DNA of 64,000 bases. It comes from Podocnemis expansa (Eukaryota > Chordata > Testudines > Podocnemididae). Positions 33,600 through 42,698 of the stretch are shown here, in pieces. Position numbers and translations under genes: made by a program. Location of the stretch: positions 44,368,208 to 44,432,207 of the forward strand of contig ML681992.1 of NCBI GenBank assembly GCA_007922195.1. Direction: 5' to 3'. Each line of letters starts with the position of its first letter. Within the stretch, counting starts at the first letter, position 1. The notes beneath the pieces were generated by a model. It was not told the origin of the DNA, ran no database searches, and worked only from the letters and a program-made list of their open reading frames with translations.

Positions 33600-33880
33600 C
33601 TTATTTCGAAACAACAGAGGTTGTTTCGAAATAAGAAGTGCCATGGCCACACGACGCACGGCCATTTCGAAAGAAGCAAACCGCTTCTTTCGAAATGGCC
33701 GTGCTCCTTTCGAAATAAGTTAAACCTCGTTGGCTGTTGAAAGAGCGTTGTTTTGAAATGGTTGTTTCGAAACAACGCCAAAGAGACATGCCGTTTCGAA
33801 ATAACGGTTATTTCAAAACGAGTTGTTTCGAAATAACCGTTTTAATGGCCATGTTATTTCGAAACAACAGTTGTTTTGAA
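33600..33880. repeat. Left subterminal palindrome array of the Harbinger element
   Basis: About a dozen half-sites or full sites of TTATTTCGAAATAA, TTGTTTCGAAACAA and CTTTCGAAAT occur at irregular spacing. The right end has a matching cluster at 37565-37650. In related transposons such subterminal repeats bind the element's own proteins; here that role is inferred. Confidence 0.6.
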
Positions 33881-33983
33881 ATAACCGGCTGACCTTCCTC
33901 CCAGGGTGCACAGTGCCCTGGGGGAAGTCCCTGCCTGGGTTTGCCTGTGAGGCAACGTGGCAGGCAGGGCTGACACAGGCAGC

Positions 33984-35811
33984 ATGCCCCAGCAGCCAGG
34001 CCCTGCAGCTGCCACACGCAGGAGGGCTCCTGTGTGGACGCAGGAGGACGTACAGTGCCTCCTGGACATCTGGCAGCAGCCAGATATCCTTCAGCGGTTC
34101 CGGGCCAGCCACTGGAACCGCGATGTGTATAGTGACATCGCAGATGTGATGTCCCAAGGAGGGCACCCCTGGACCACTGAACAGGTGCGGAGCAAGATAA
34201 AAACACTCCGGCAGGAGTATGCCCGCACCCGGGATGCCCGGGCACTGCAGGGGCCTGGCAGCCAGGCCACCTGCCCATATTTTGAGGCCCTGGATGCCTT
34301 CCTGGGCACACAGCCCAGCAGTGGCCCTTCTGCGGCCGTGGACACCTCCGGGGCGCCTCAGAGCCCCTCGTCAGGCCCGGAGGCAACTGCCTCCGACATC
34401 TCCGTTGGGGGACCTTGAGTTGCAGCACCACCAGCGGCGGAGGCCAGCCCCACGACCCCAGAGCTGTTCCTGGCCATGGAGGCGGAGAGCAGCGTGGAGG
34501 AGCAGGGGCCCACCACCGCCCCAGGCTCCAACTCTGACCCCGGGACATCTCGGCGGACCTCTGGAGCCCCCGTGGGTAAGTATGCCCCCCCCCCCCCATG
34601 GAGGCACACAGGGCTGGGCCTTTCCAGCAGGTCCCGGGACGGGTAGAGGCCAGGGCCAGGCACCGGGGCGGGTAGGGCCCAGGGTTCGTGGGCTCAGAGG
34701 TGCCCCCTGGCCACGGGTCTCATGGACACAGGTGGCACCGCGGTCAAAGGGCCCTGTGTGCCAGGGGGTGGTGACCAGGGACTGGCTGGGAAAGATGCAG
34801 CAGCATCTTGGGTGGGGTGGAGAGCAGGCAGGGCACACCACTGGCCAGTGGTCTCAGGAGACCTCCAAGGGCAAGGCGTGTCTGGGTCCAGTTCACCCTT
34901 GTGGGCACCACGAGCATGTGTGCCTCCAGGGTACGGGTCCCAGATGTCTGGCAAAAGGAGACCATGGTCTCCTTTCTTCTGCTCTGTTCTTCTTTTTATC
35001 CTCCCATTCTCTGTCTGGCAGGCAGGTCAAAATACAGGGGTTTGTCAGGCTTTTTCCCAGAGGGGCTGAAGGATCCTGGACTGCCAGAGAATACCAATGT
35101 ATATGGGAAAGTGTCCCAGGGCCCCTTAAACCCTGATGACTACCTCGGCCAGACAACCTTCTTGCCCAGGGTCCTCCAATGTCCTCCATCGGGTACCGTC
35201 CCAGCCTCCTTCCAAGGCTTTGGGGGCCAGGAGCCCTACCCCAGAGCAATGTCCCACGGGATCCTGGGACCCACTGACAGTCAGGGCACAGGTGTGTGCT
35301 GCAGACAGGTGCACACAGACGGGACCAGCAGGCGGCAGAGGCTAACTGTGTTTTTTGCGTCCCTGCAGCACGTCGCAGAGCCCCTCCGCAAGGGCCGGCA
35401 CCCACGCCCGGACCCCACCACCCAAGCCCCAGGACACCGCGGCGACGGCGGAGGGCCCCCAGGACCCACACAGAGCTCCTGGAGAGCCTGGAGGAGCTCG
35501 GGGAGACGATGCACACTGCCACCCAGGCCTGGAGGCGGGAGCAGGTGCAGCGGCAGGCGGCTGGGCTCCGTTCCCTGGAGCAGCTCACAGGTGCTGAGGA
35601 CAGGGTGGCGAGGGCACTAGAGGTCCTGGCAGTGGAGCTCCCAGCTGCTATTCTGCAGCAGGCTGCAGCCATCTGCCAGCTAGCAGAGGGCCTGGCTCCC
35701 CGACGGCGCTGGGAGACATCACCGCCCCAGCAAGGACAGCGGGCGGAGGGCAGCCGTGGGTGCAGGCGGGGCATGCCACTCCCCCCAGACCCTCCCACAG
35801 GCGTTGCCTAA
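33984..35811 (+). pseudogene. Myb/SANT-like DNA-binding protein of Harbinger (two exons, one in-frame stop)
   Basis: Exon 1 runs 33984-34575, exon 2 35369-35811. I chose the ATG at 33984 because it is the first in frame and the DNA-binding domain follows at once. Residues 17-85 form a trihelix Myb/SANT-like domain with Trp 18, 30, 44 and 63 and the third-helix run KIKTLRQEY (71-79). A Ser/Pro-rich linker follows. Codon 145 (34416-34418) is TGA, but the same frame stays open beyond it (VAAPPAAEASP, then TPELFLAMEAESS) up to a strong donor GTAAGT at 34576. The acceptor CCCTGCAG ends at 35368 and keeps frame. Exon 2 has a basic patch (PRRRRRAPR) and a likely coiled coil (ELLESLEELGETMHTATQAW). 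The product would be about 344 residues. It should bind element ends and partner the transposase. Splicing is inferred. Confidence 0.82.
34576..35368 (+). other. Inferred intron of the Myb/SANT-like gene
   Basis: GTAAGT at the start and a T-rich tract with CCCTGCAG at the end. Phase 1 joins G to CA as a single Ala codon. Open frames inside, in both directions, lack motifs. Confidence 0.65.
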
Positions 35812-35974
35812 CCCTCCCCGCCCCAGGACCTCTTCACCCCTGTCCCCTGCCAAGGTCATGTTCCCTCCCCAAGTCCCCTCCCAAGTCCCCTGCCAAGTTC
35901 ATGTTCCCTCCCCCGGACCCCCCCAGATTGCCCCGTCCCGTATCGCCCCCATCCCTTCCCTTATTGTGATTGTG

Positions 35975-36018
35975 AATAAACCCCTGGAAAGTTATTCTTG
36001 GTTGTCTGTGTTTTTATT
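35975..36018. terminator. Facing polyadenylation signals of the Harbinger genes
   Basis: AATAAA at 35975-35980 follows the plus-strand Myb-like gene by about 160 bases. TTTATT at 36013-36018 is AATAAA for the minus-strand transposase, about 150 bases after its stop. They lie 32 bases apart, so the two transcripts end tail to tail. Confidence 0.75.
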
Positions 36019-36166
36019 TGGGGGGGGGAGTTGGCAGTGTGGGTGGATGGGTGCGGCCTGGCTGTGGGTGGACGGGGGGAGATGGTGTTTTGGTGCAGGG
36101 CAGGCCTGGTACTCAGTCTTCCTCCGCAGCGAAGGCGAGCCGGAGGGCATCGCGGATGGCGAGGGC

Positions 36167-37299
36167 TCACGCAGATGGCTGCTCCCGAGTCGGCTGGGGT
36201 CTTGGTTGTTCATAGTCCCTGGCAAATGCTTGGACCTCAGCCTCCCATGCGAGTGGGATGGGTTCCCCCTGCTGCTCACAAAAGTTGTGTAGCACTGCAC
36301 ATGCCGCAATGACTTGCGGCAGGCTCCGCTCAGCGAGGTGGAGGCGAGTTAGCAGGCACCTCCACCGGACCTTGAGGCGTCCGAAGGCCCGCTCGACCAC
36401 CTGTCGACAGCGGGCGAGGCGGCAATTGAACAGCTGCCAGCTGGGGTCGAGTGGCCCAGCGTATGGGCGTATTAGCCAGGGCTGCAGGGGGTAGGCCGCG
36501 TCCGCCACTATGAGGATGGGCACCTCTACGCCCCCAAGGGGGATGGTGTGGGGGGGAAATGGGTGCCCGCATCCATGCCCCGGTACAGGGCGGAGTTGCG
36601 GAGGACCCTGGAGTCATGGGCCCTCCCTGGCCATCCCACATAGCAGTCTTGGAACCGGCCCCGGTGGTCCACAAGGGCCTGCATAATGACTGAATGGTAT
36701 CCCTTTTGGTTGCGGTACACCGCAGCCCTGTGCTCCGGGGCGCGCACAGGGATGTGCGTGGTGTCCAAGATGCCAGCACAGTTTGGAAAGCAAAGGGTGG
36801 CCATCCCGGGCATGGTGTCCTGCAGGTCCCCGCATCTCACCAGGTGCCGTAGGAGGACGTGATTGATGGCCCTGGTGACCTCGCGGAGGATGGTGCCGGT
36901 GGTGGACCTCCTGACGCCAAACAGGTGCTCCACTGCCCTGTGGGACTCCGGGGTGGCCAGCTTCCACAGGGTGATGGCCACTCATTTGTCCACCAGGACG
37001 GCAGGCCTCATGGGGGTGTCCCTGTGCTGCAGGTGCGGGGCGAGTTCGCCCACCAGGCGGGTGAAGCTGGTCCTGCTCATACGGAAGTTCTGGCGCCAGA
37101 GGTCATCACCCCAGGTGCGCAGAACGACCCTCTCCCACCAGTTGACGCTGGTCTCACGCGCCCAGATGCGGCGGGGCACGGGGAGGGGCAGGGGCAGTAG
37201 CTGAGCCCTATGGCTGAGCTGGATGTATTCCTCAGGTAGAGGCCAGTCCTCCTCGGGGTCTGCAAACAGAGTCTCCCACAAGTGCCGGAGACCCTGCAT
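36167..37299 (-). pseudogene. PIF/Harbinger DDE transposase (one stop, one frameshift)
   Basis: Cuts and rejoins transposon ends in the nucleus; the relative HARBI1 is a domesticated form. From the ATG at 37299 the frame reads NWWERVVLRTWGDDLWRQNF, then SRTSFTRLVGELAPHL, the usual N-terminal helical region. A TGA at 36982-36984 interrupts VDK and VAITLWKLATP; an Arg CGA there would fit a CpG change. The DDE triad is present: Asp in GILDTTHIP (36763-36765), Asp in GRAHDSRVL (36613-36615), Glu in VVERAFGRLK (36392-36394), followed by IAACAVLHNF. Near 36555 a run of seven C, where the frame needs eight, shifts the reading frame between THFPP and PLGG-VEVPILIVADAAYPL. Full length would be about 377 residues, close to the family norm. 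All catalytic residues survive. Confidence 0.88.
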
Positions 37300-37410
37300 G
37301 CGCACCGAGGGGCTGGGTGCTGCACGGCGCTGTCTAGGCAGCCGAGCACTGTCTATGGCTTGCAGCGTGCTGCTAGCGTGGGTGGACAGGGAAGTGAGGT
37401 CAGGGCCGGC

Positions 37411-37424
37411 TTTTATGTGATTGG
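37411..37424 (-). promoter_or_regulatory. CCAAT and TATA-like boxes before the transposase gene
   Basis: On the minus strand CCAAT (37420-37424) is followed at once by CACATAAAAG (TATA-like, 37410-37419), about 110 bases upstream of the chosen ATG. The spacing between the two boxes is unusually short, so one of them may be chance. Confidence 0.4.
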
Positions 37425-37677
37425 CTACCAACATGGCCGTCGACGTGGCCCAGGGAGGCGGCCATGTTGCCACACCTCCCATGCTGCACTGCCCCTGGGT
37501 CAAAATAGCTAGTCCACACTGTGGAAACGCTATTTCAATTCCCGTTTTTTGCTTATTTCGCGGACACCATTTTGTTATTTTGAAACAGGTTATTTCAAAA
37601 TAACATGTTATATCGAAACAAGTTATTTCGAAATAACCTGTTTCGAAACAAGCACTCCCCGTGTGAACATAGCCATT

Positions 37678-37990
37678 GAGTGATTAGGAAGATGGAAGCG
37701 CTCAGCAACTGGTTTCTTTGTGCTTTGATTTCTGATATCAGCTCTGTGCTCATTCAGCCTCTTACGCAGCGATCGTCCTGTTTGTCCAATATATAAGGTG
37801 TTGGGGCATTTCTTGCACATGTTGGCATAGACCACATTAGTAGATGAGCAGGTAAATGAGCCTTTGATGGAGTAGCAGGCTTGATTAGGACCTATGATGG
37901 TATCTGTTGTGCAGATATGTGGGCAGACTTGGCAGCGTGGTTTATTGCAGGGGTGTGTGCCTGCTTCAATGTTTCTGTTATTAGATCTGT
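37678..37990 (-). pseudogene. GIY-YIG endonuclease region of the Penelope protein
   Basis: The minus strand from about 37985 reads HPCNKPRCQVC, a Cys/His cluster typical of the linker before this nuclease. It then reads NVVYANMCKKCPNTLYIGQT, followed by GRSLRKRLNEHRADIRNQ and ERFHLPNHS. VVY and YIG are the paired strands of the GIY-YIG fold, and the Arg in RKRLNEH is the expected catalytic one. The enzyme nicks target DNA to prime reverse transcription. The frame continues until the Harbinger insertion cuts it right after NHS. The frame is open here, but it is separated from the transcriptase part by stops near 38170 and 38115. Confidence 0.85.
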
Positions 37991-38164
37991 AGTTGCTGAT
38001 GAGTATCTGTTTAAGATTGGGTGGCTGCCTATAAGCAAGGAGTGGTCTGTCTCCTAATGCTTGAGAGAGAGATCATCTTTTAGAATAAGCTGTAGGTCCT
38101 TAATGATCTGTTACAGAGGCCTGACTTGGGGGTTGTATGTGGTGACTAGTGGTGTTCTGTTGCA

Positions 38165-39271
38165 TTATTTCTTGGGTCTCTCCTGTAGTAGATGACTTCG
38201 GGGAACCCGTCTAGCTCTGTCAATTTGTTTTCTTACTTCCCCATGTGGGTACTGCAGTTTCAAGAATGCTTGATAGAGATCCTCAAGATGTCTGTCTCTG
38301 TCTGAGGGATCAGAGCAGATGTGGTTATATCTTAGGGCTTGGCTGTAGACAATGGATCGTGTGGTGTGTTTAGGATGGAAGCTCGAAGGATGTAGGTAAC
38401 TATACCGATCAGTAGGTTTTCGGTATAGGGTGGTGGTGATGCGTCTATCCCTGATTTGTACTGTAGTGTTGAGAAAGTGGATCTCCTGTGTGGAGTGTAC
38501 CAGGCTCAATTTGATGGTGTCATGGAAATTATTGAAATCTCTGTGAAAATCTTCAAGAGCATCCCTGCCATGTGTCCAGATGATAAAGATGTCATCAGTG
38601 TAGTGCAGGTAGAGAAGAGGTGTTTTGGGATGATACTTGAGTAAACGTTGTTCTAAGTCACCCATAAAGATGTTGGCATATTGTGGGGCCATGCGGGTGC
38701 CCATAGCAGTGCCACTGATTTGGAGATATGAATGATCCTCAAATCTGAAGTGGTTGTGGGTGAGTACAAAGTCGCAAAGTTCAGTCACAAGCTGCGCTGC
38801 GGCATCATCTGGGATGATTCTTCTAATAGCTTGTAATCCATCCTTGTGTGGGATGTTGGTATAAAGAGCTTCTATATCCATAGTGGCCAGAATGGTGTTT
38901 TCAGGAAGTTCTCCAATGGACTGTGTTTTCCTCAGGAAGTCCGTGGTGTCTTGAAGATAGCTGGGGATGTTGATAACATAGGGTCTGAGGAGAGAGTCCA
39001 TATATCCAGATAGGCCGGCAGTAAGAGTGCCAATGCCTGAGATGATGAGGCGTCCAGGGTTTCCTTTTTTATGGATTTTAGGTAGTAGATAGAACATCCC
39101 TGGCTGTGGTTCTGGTGGTGTTTCTGTCTTTATATGTTCTTGTGCTGTCTTAGGGAGTTTCTTGAGTAGGCGTTGTAATTCCTTTTGGTATTCCTCAGTG
39201 GGGTCAGAGGAAAGTGATCTATAGAAGGTTGTGTTGGAGAGTTGTTTATAAGCCTCCTGGTCATAATCCAA
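38165..39271 (-). pseudogene. Penelope-like reverse transcriptase
   Basis: A 368-codon open frame. It has the Penelope marks: FYLLPKIHKKG (59-69) and GRLIISGIGTLTAGLSGYMD (73-92). Motif A is TMDIEALYTNIP (Asp 132), motif B is SGTAMGTRMAPQYANIFM, and motif C is YTDDIFIIW (Asp 226 and 227), where the second position is usually Ile or another bulky residue. HFLNTTVQI and LYRKPTDRYSYLHPSSFHPKHT follow. The catalytic Asp residues are present. The frame ends at TAA where the 51-kb copy has a Glu codon (RPKKE), so the stop is a mutation and the endonuclease belongs to the same protein. Upstream, one missing base near 39275 separates it from the N-terminal part. It uses element RNA as template at nicked chromosomal ends. 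Confidence 0.92.
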
Positions 39272-39276
39272 TTTAT

Positions 39277-39990
39277 TCAGATGACAACTGCACCTCCTTC
39301 GTCAGCCTCCTTAATGATTATGTCAGAGTTGTTTCTGAGGCTGTGGATGGCATTGCGTTCTGCAGGGTTGAGGTTATGATGTAAAGGATGTTGTTTGTCC
39401 ATGATTTCAGTCTTGGCACGGTGGCGGAAACAATCAATGTAGAAGTCAAGTCTCTCATTTCGGCCTTCCGGAGGAGTCCATGAAGAATATTTCTTCTTGT
39501 AGTGTTTGGAGGAAGGCATCTGTGTGTCAGTGCGTTGATATGTGGTGTTATGGAAATATTCTTTGCGTCTTAGACGACGAAAGTAAGCTTCTAGGTCACC
39601 GCAGAATTTTATCTTATGTGTGGCAGTTGTGGGGCAGAAGGAAAGTCCTCAAGACAGAACAGATTCCTCTGCTGGAGTAAGTGTGTAGCTTCAGAGATTA
39701 ACAATGTTGCTGGCTGGGTTATAGGTGTCACTCTTGCTTCCTGTAGTGGTGTATAGAAGTTTATATAGTTTGGTATCTTTTTTCTTCTGTAGGAAATCAA
39801 AGTGTGTGTCGTAGATGGATTTTCTCTTCATTGTGAAGTCCAGCTATGTAGAAGAATGCGTTGTAGGTAGGTTTTCTAAGAAGGAATCTAGTTTTGAGAG
39901 ATCATTTTTAATTTTGCTCTGTTTGCTGTACAGGACGCTGATCAGATGGTTTCTGAGTTTCTGTGAGAGAGTATGGCATAATCTCTCACT
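39277..39990 (-). pseudogene. N-terminal region of the Penelope protein, with stops and a frameshift
   Basis: 39519-39277 reads KHYKKKYSSWTPPEGRNERL, then DFYIDCFRHRAKTEIMD and RNNSDIIIKEADEGGAVVI; the last phrase is the conserved start of the Penelope transcriptase domain (KEADKGGAVVI in relatives). Upstream the same frame gives KIKFCGDLEAYFRRLRRKEY and, with two TGA codons near 39650 and 39690, DFLQKKKDTKLYKLLYTTTG. Further up, QKLRNHLISVLYSKQSKIKN can be read. The region is a mostly helical, basic segment without an assigned activity. It is cut off where the inverted copy begins at 40010, so the true start codon may be missing. Confidence 0.75.
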
Positions 39991-40009
39991 GTAGTCTGTG
40001 TAATATGTT

Positions 40010-40629
40010 GCTACTCCATCAAAGGCTGATTTACCTGCTCATCTACTAATGTGGTCTATGCCATCATGTGCAAGAAATGTCCCAACACCTTATATATTGG
40101 AGAAACAGGAAGATCGCTGCGTAAGAGGCTGAATGAGCACAGAGCTGATAATCAGAAATCAAAGAACAAAGAAACCAGTTGCTGAGCACTTCCATCTTCC
40201 TAATCACTCAATGACTGATTTGTTAACGACTGTCGATAGAGATGTAGCTGGGACATCAAGACTTCAAAGAGAAACAGCTGAACTCGAATTAATATGCAAG
40301 CTAAATTCTGTGAAAGCAGGACTTAATCGAGACTATGGGTTCTTTTCCCATTACAAAGGGTAATTTGACTTCAGGCTTCCCATGGTTTGAGCCTGTAAAC
40401 TGCTCTGATTTGCTGTTACTTTATGACCTGATCCTATGTTTTACACCCCCTTGCATTTAGTTTCATTCCTTTCTGTAAGTTCACCCATCTTTGAAGCATC
40501 TGAGGAAGTGGGATCTTCTCCCACGAAAGCTCATGCAAAAAAATAAATCTGTTAGTCTTAAAGTGCCACATGACTCCTTGTTGTTTTTTTACTGGACTAG
40601 ACTAACACAGCTATCCCTTTGGAAATTGA
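40010..40629 (+). mobile_element. Inverted partial copy of the Penelope 3' half
   Basis: From GCTACTCCATCAAAGG onward the plus strand repeats the end of the minus-strand copy. It covers the GIY-YIG block (YAIMCKKCPNTLYIGETGR), the tail (to 40363), the 3' untranslated part (TTACACCCCCTTGCATTTAG) and the terminal motif. It keeps the uninterrupted sequence across the Harbinger target (ACTCAATGACTGATT) and so serves as the empty site. A small insertion after GCTGAT shifts the frame at 40148. Confidence 0.85.
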
Positions 40630-40644
40630 CCTAGAAAAGAGGAC
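40630..40644. repeat. Target duplication of the Penelope insertion (right copy)
   Basis: CCTAGAAAAGAGGAC pairs with 33193-33207, one mismatch. Confidence 0.85.
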
Positions 40645-41608
40645 ACTGATCAATCAAAAAGACAAGGCTCAAGATTCCTTTGCCTTGCCCAGCCTTCTGC
40701 TTCTGTTTTCTTCCTTGGTTGTTCTGCTCTTTGCTTGTTACTTATCCTGGGGGTCTGACTTCCTTTTTATACCATTTTATACATTATACCTAAACTTAGA
40801 ATTCGTGAAAAGTGTAGGAATGAGAGCCCTGTAATTTATGTCTTATATACACAAAACAAGCACAGCATGGACAGTGGAAGTGCCATCTTCCTGACATCTC
40901 TTCAGAAATCTGTGTTAGCCCTGATCTAGAGCAGGATTCCCAAACTTTCTTGAATCATGTCCCACCTTCACATTTTTTTTGAAAGTGTAGAGTCCTCCCT
41001 CCCCGCCCTTACAATAGCAAGAAGAATATGGCCACCTAGCACTGCCTACACATTTGTTCAGAAGATACCAGGCAAATTATTCAAAGCACCAGCAAAATGA
41101 AACCAGAAACACATTTCTCAAGTTTATTAGTGCTGCCTATGTCAGTCACTGAGGCATTTGGCCTTGTTTGGCACTGGGAAGCAAATCAGTAAGACGGTCC
41201 ATGTTTGAAAGGCAGAGTGTCAATCTCTAGGGTAAACAATTGTCCCAATTTTATATTACAGCCCTGGTATTCAGGGCTTTTTATTTTATGGAAGCCTACT
41301 ACCTGCCATCTCCATCCTGATTTTTCACAATTTTTATCTGATCATCCTCTAGGTCACCTTCTACTTGGAGCCAGATTTGAGTGGTACTGCAGCCCTATAT
41401 GGCAAGGTACAAATGTCACTCATTGAAACCTGGCCCCGCCACCCTCTGTCTATGAAAGGTGAGAAAGGTGAAAAGCTCAATAATCCACAAACGATCCTCT
41501 GACCCTGCTAATTCTGGCTACATTCGTGCAAAGGAAACCACCCTCCTGTGTGGTTGTTGTTGCAGTTTGACTCAGTATATCTGTATATTAATGCTGGGTT
41601 TTCTTTAT
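40645..41608. other. Mostly unique DNA with a possible hAT end
   Basis: CAGGATTCCCAAACTTTCTTG near 40933 resembles a hAT terminus; no partner was found. The rest is unassigned. Confidence 0.35.
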
Positions 41609-42698
41609 GGGTATGTCCACACAGGGCTTTTATTTTGAAACAACACTGGCTGTTTCGAAATTAAAGTCCCTATGTCCAAAAGATGTTTTCTTGTTTCGAA
41701 AGGAGGGAGCTCCTCATTTGGAAACAAGAGCCTTCTTTTCGAAACAGCTTAAACCCACTTTGCTTTTGAAAGGAGGGTTATTTCAAAACCAGTGGTTTCG
41801 AAATAAGCAGTTTGGACAAGTTATTTCGAAACAAGGATTCTTTTGAAATAACAAGGACCTTCCCCAGCACCCTGGCCAGGGATGGGTGCTGAGTGGAGTG
41901 CAGGGGGTCAGAGGGTGCCCCAGCTGGCTTCCCCTGCTTCCCCTTGCTGGGAGCAGGGGGGAACGGGAGCCTCAGCCCCCTTCGCCCCCCCCACCCCCAG
42001 CAAGGGGATGGGGGGGAAGCCGGCTGGGGCTGCCCCCAAGCCTGGGGCACCCCACCCCTGGGCTTCCTCCGTCCCCCCGCAGCCCCTGCCTGGCGCGGGG
42101 GGGCCTCCCCCGCCCCCCCCCACGGCCCACGCTGGGCGCGAGGGGGCTTCCCGGGTGCTGCGCTGGGGAAGCCCCCCCGCACCAGGCAGCAGCTGCGGGG
42201 TGACAGAGGAAGCCCCCCATGCCCAGCAGGGGCCACGGGGGGGGCAGAGAAAGCCCCCTGCACCGGGCAAAAGCCACGCAGGAGGGGCAGAGCAAGCGCC
42301 CCTGCACCCGGTAGGGGCCGCGTGGGGGGGCATGGGGGAAGCCCCCCTGCCTGAGGCCGGACCCGTGGGGGGGGCAGGGGGAGCCTCCTTGCCCCTGCTG
42401 AGGTGGCGGGGGGGCAGGGGGAGCTGCCGTTCGCCCCTGGCCAGAGCCGCAGGGGACAGGGGAATCCCAGGGGCAGGACTTCCCTGGCCCAGCACAGGGC
42501 CTTCCTCCCCCTCCCCTCTCCTATTTCGAAATAGCATGTCACACTGGACATGCTATTTCGATTCCCTCCTTTTCCCTTATTTTGAAAACACTTTTTTGTT
42601 ATTTCAAAATAAGGTGTTTCGAAATAAGGCTTTATTTCGAAACAGGCTTGTTTCAAAACAGCTTGTTTAGAAACAAGCATTTGTGTGTGAACATAGCC
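41609..42698. mobile_element. Large Harbinger MITE, TTTCGAAA family, with GC-rich core
   Basis: Ends GGGTATGTCCACAC and GTGTGTGAACATAGCC match the family repeat. Flanks TAT and TAA differ by one base. Both arms (41630-41855 and 42525-42675) have TTTCGAAA palindromes, and the core is a GC-rich minisatellite. Open frames of up to 320 codons in several frames come from the core and are not genes. Confidence 0.8.
42150..42470. repeat. GC-rich minisatellite, units of about 40-45 bp
   Basis: Seven or so degenerate units share the pattern GAAGCCCCCCTGCACC, then a CAGGGGCCRC-like middle, then GTGGGGGGGCAG. Successive starts lie near 42168, 42210, 42250, 42292, 42339 and 42380. The array sits inside the MITE between its palindrome arms. 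Confidence 0.65.

Larger units (their letters stand above)
33580..37674. mobile_element. Two-gene PIF/Harbinger transposon nested in the Penelope element
   Basis: Ends GGGTATGTCTACAC and GTGTGAACATAGCC are the inverted repeat found on the MITEs of this window. ATT lies on both sides (33577-33579, 37675-37677). The uninterrupted Penelope sequence at 40195-40230 shows the empty site: the join reads CAGTCATTGAGTG with one ATT. Within 300 bases of each end lie many TTTCGAAA palindromes. Two genes face each other: a spliced Myb/SANT-like gene on the plus strand and a DDE transposase on the minus strand. Length is 4,095 bp. Only three disabling changes are obvious, so it is much younger than the copy at 5865-9273. 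Confidence 0.93.
33208..40629 (-). mobile_element. Near full-length Penelope-like retroelement with inverted 5' copy
   Basis: The main copy lies on the minus strand from about 40009 down to 33208 and is split by a Harbinger transposon at 33580-37674. Going 5' to 3' it encodes an N-terminal region (about 39990-39277), a reverse transcriptase (39271-38165), a linker with a Cys-rich stretch, a GIY-YIG endonuclease (about 37860-37678) and a C-terminal tail that resumes beyond the insert (33579-33407). From 40010 to 40629 the 3' part of the same element is repeated on the plus strand, so element 3' ends face outward on both sides. Only the right end keeps the terminal motif GACTAACACAGCTATCCCTTT; the left end stops at AACAAGGAATTG. 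Without the nested insert the element is about 3.3 kb. Stops and frameshifts make it inactive. Confidence 0.92.

Noticed and set aside
33808..34599. 263-codon minus-strand frame opposite the Myb/SANT-like exon
   Set aside because: Shadow of the GC-rich exon; the plus strand has the recognisable domain.
34893..35798. Other long frames in the Harbinger intron and exon 2 (up to 305 codons)
   Set aside because: They have no motifs and cross the inferred splice sites; the two-exon model keeps frame and explains the domain content.
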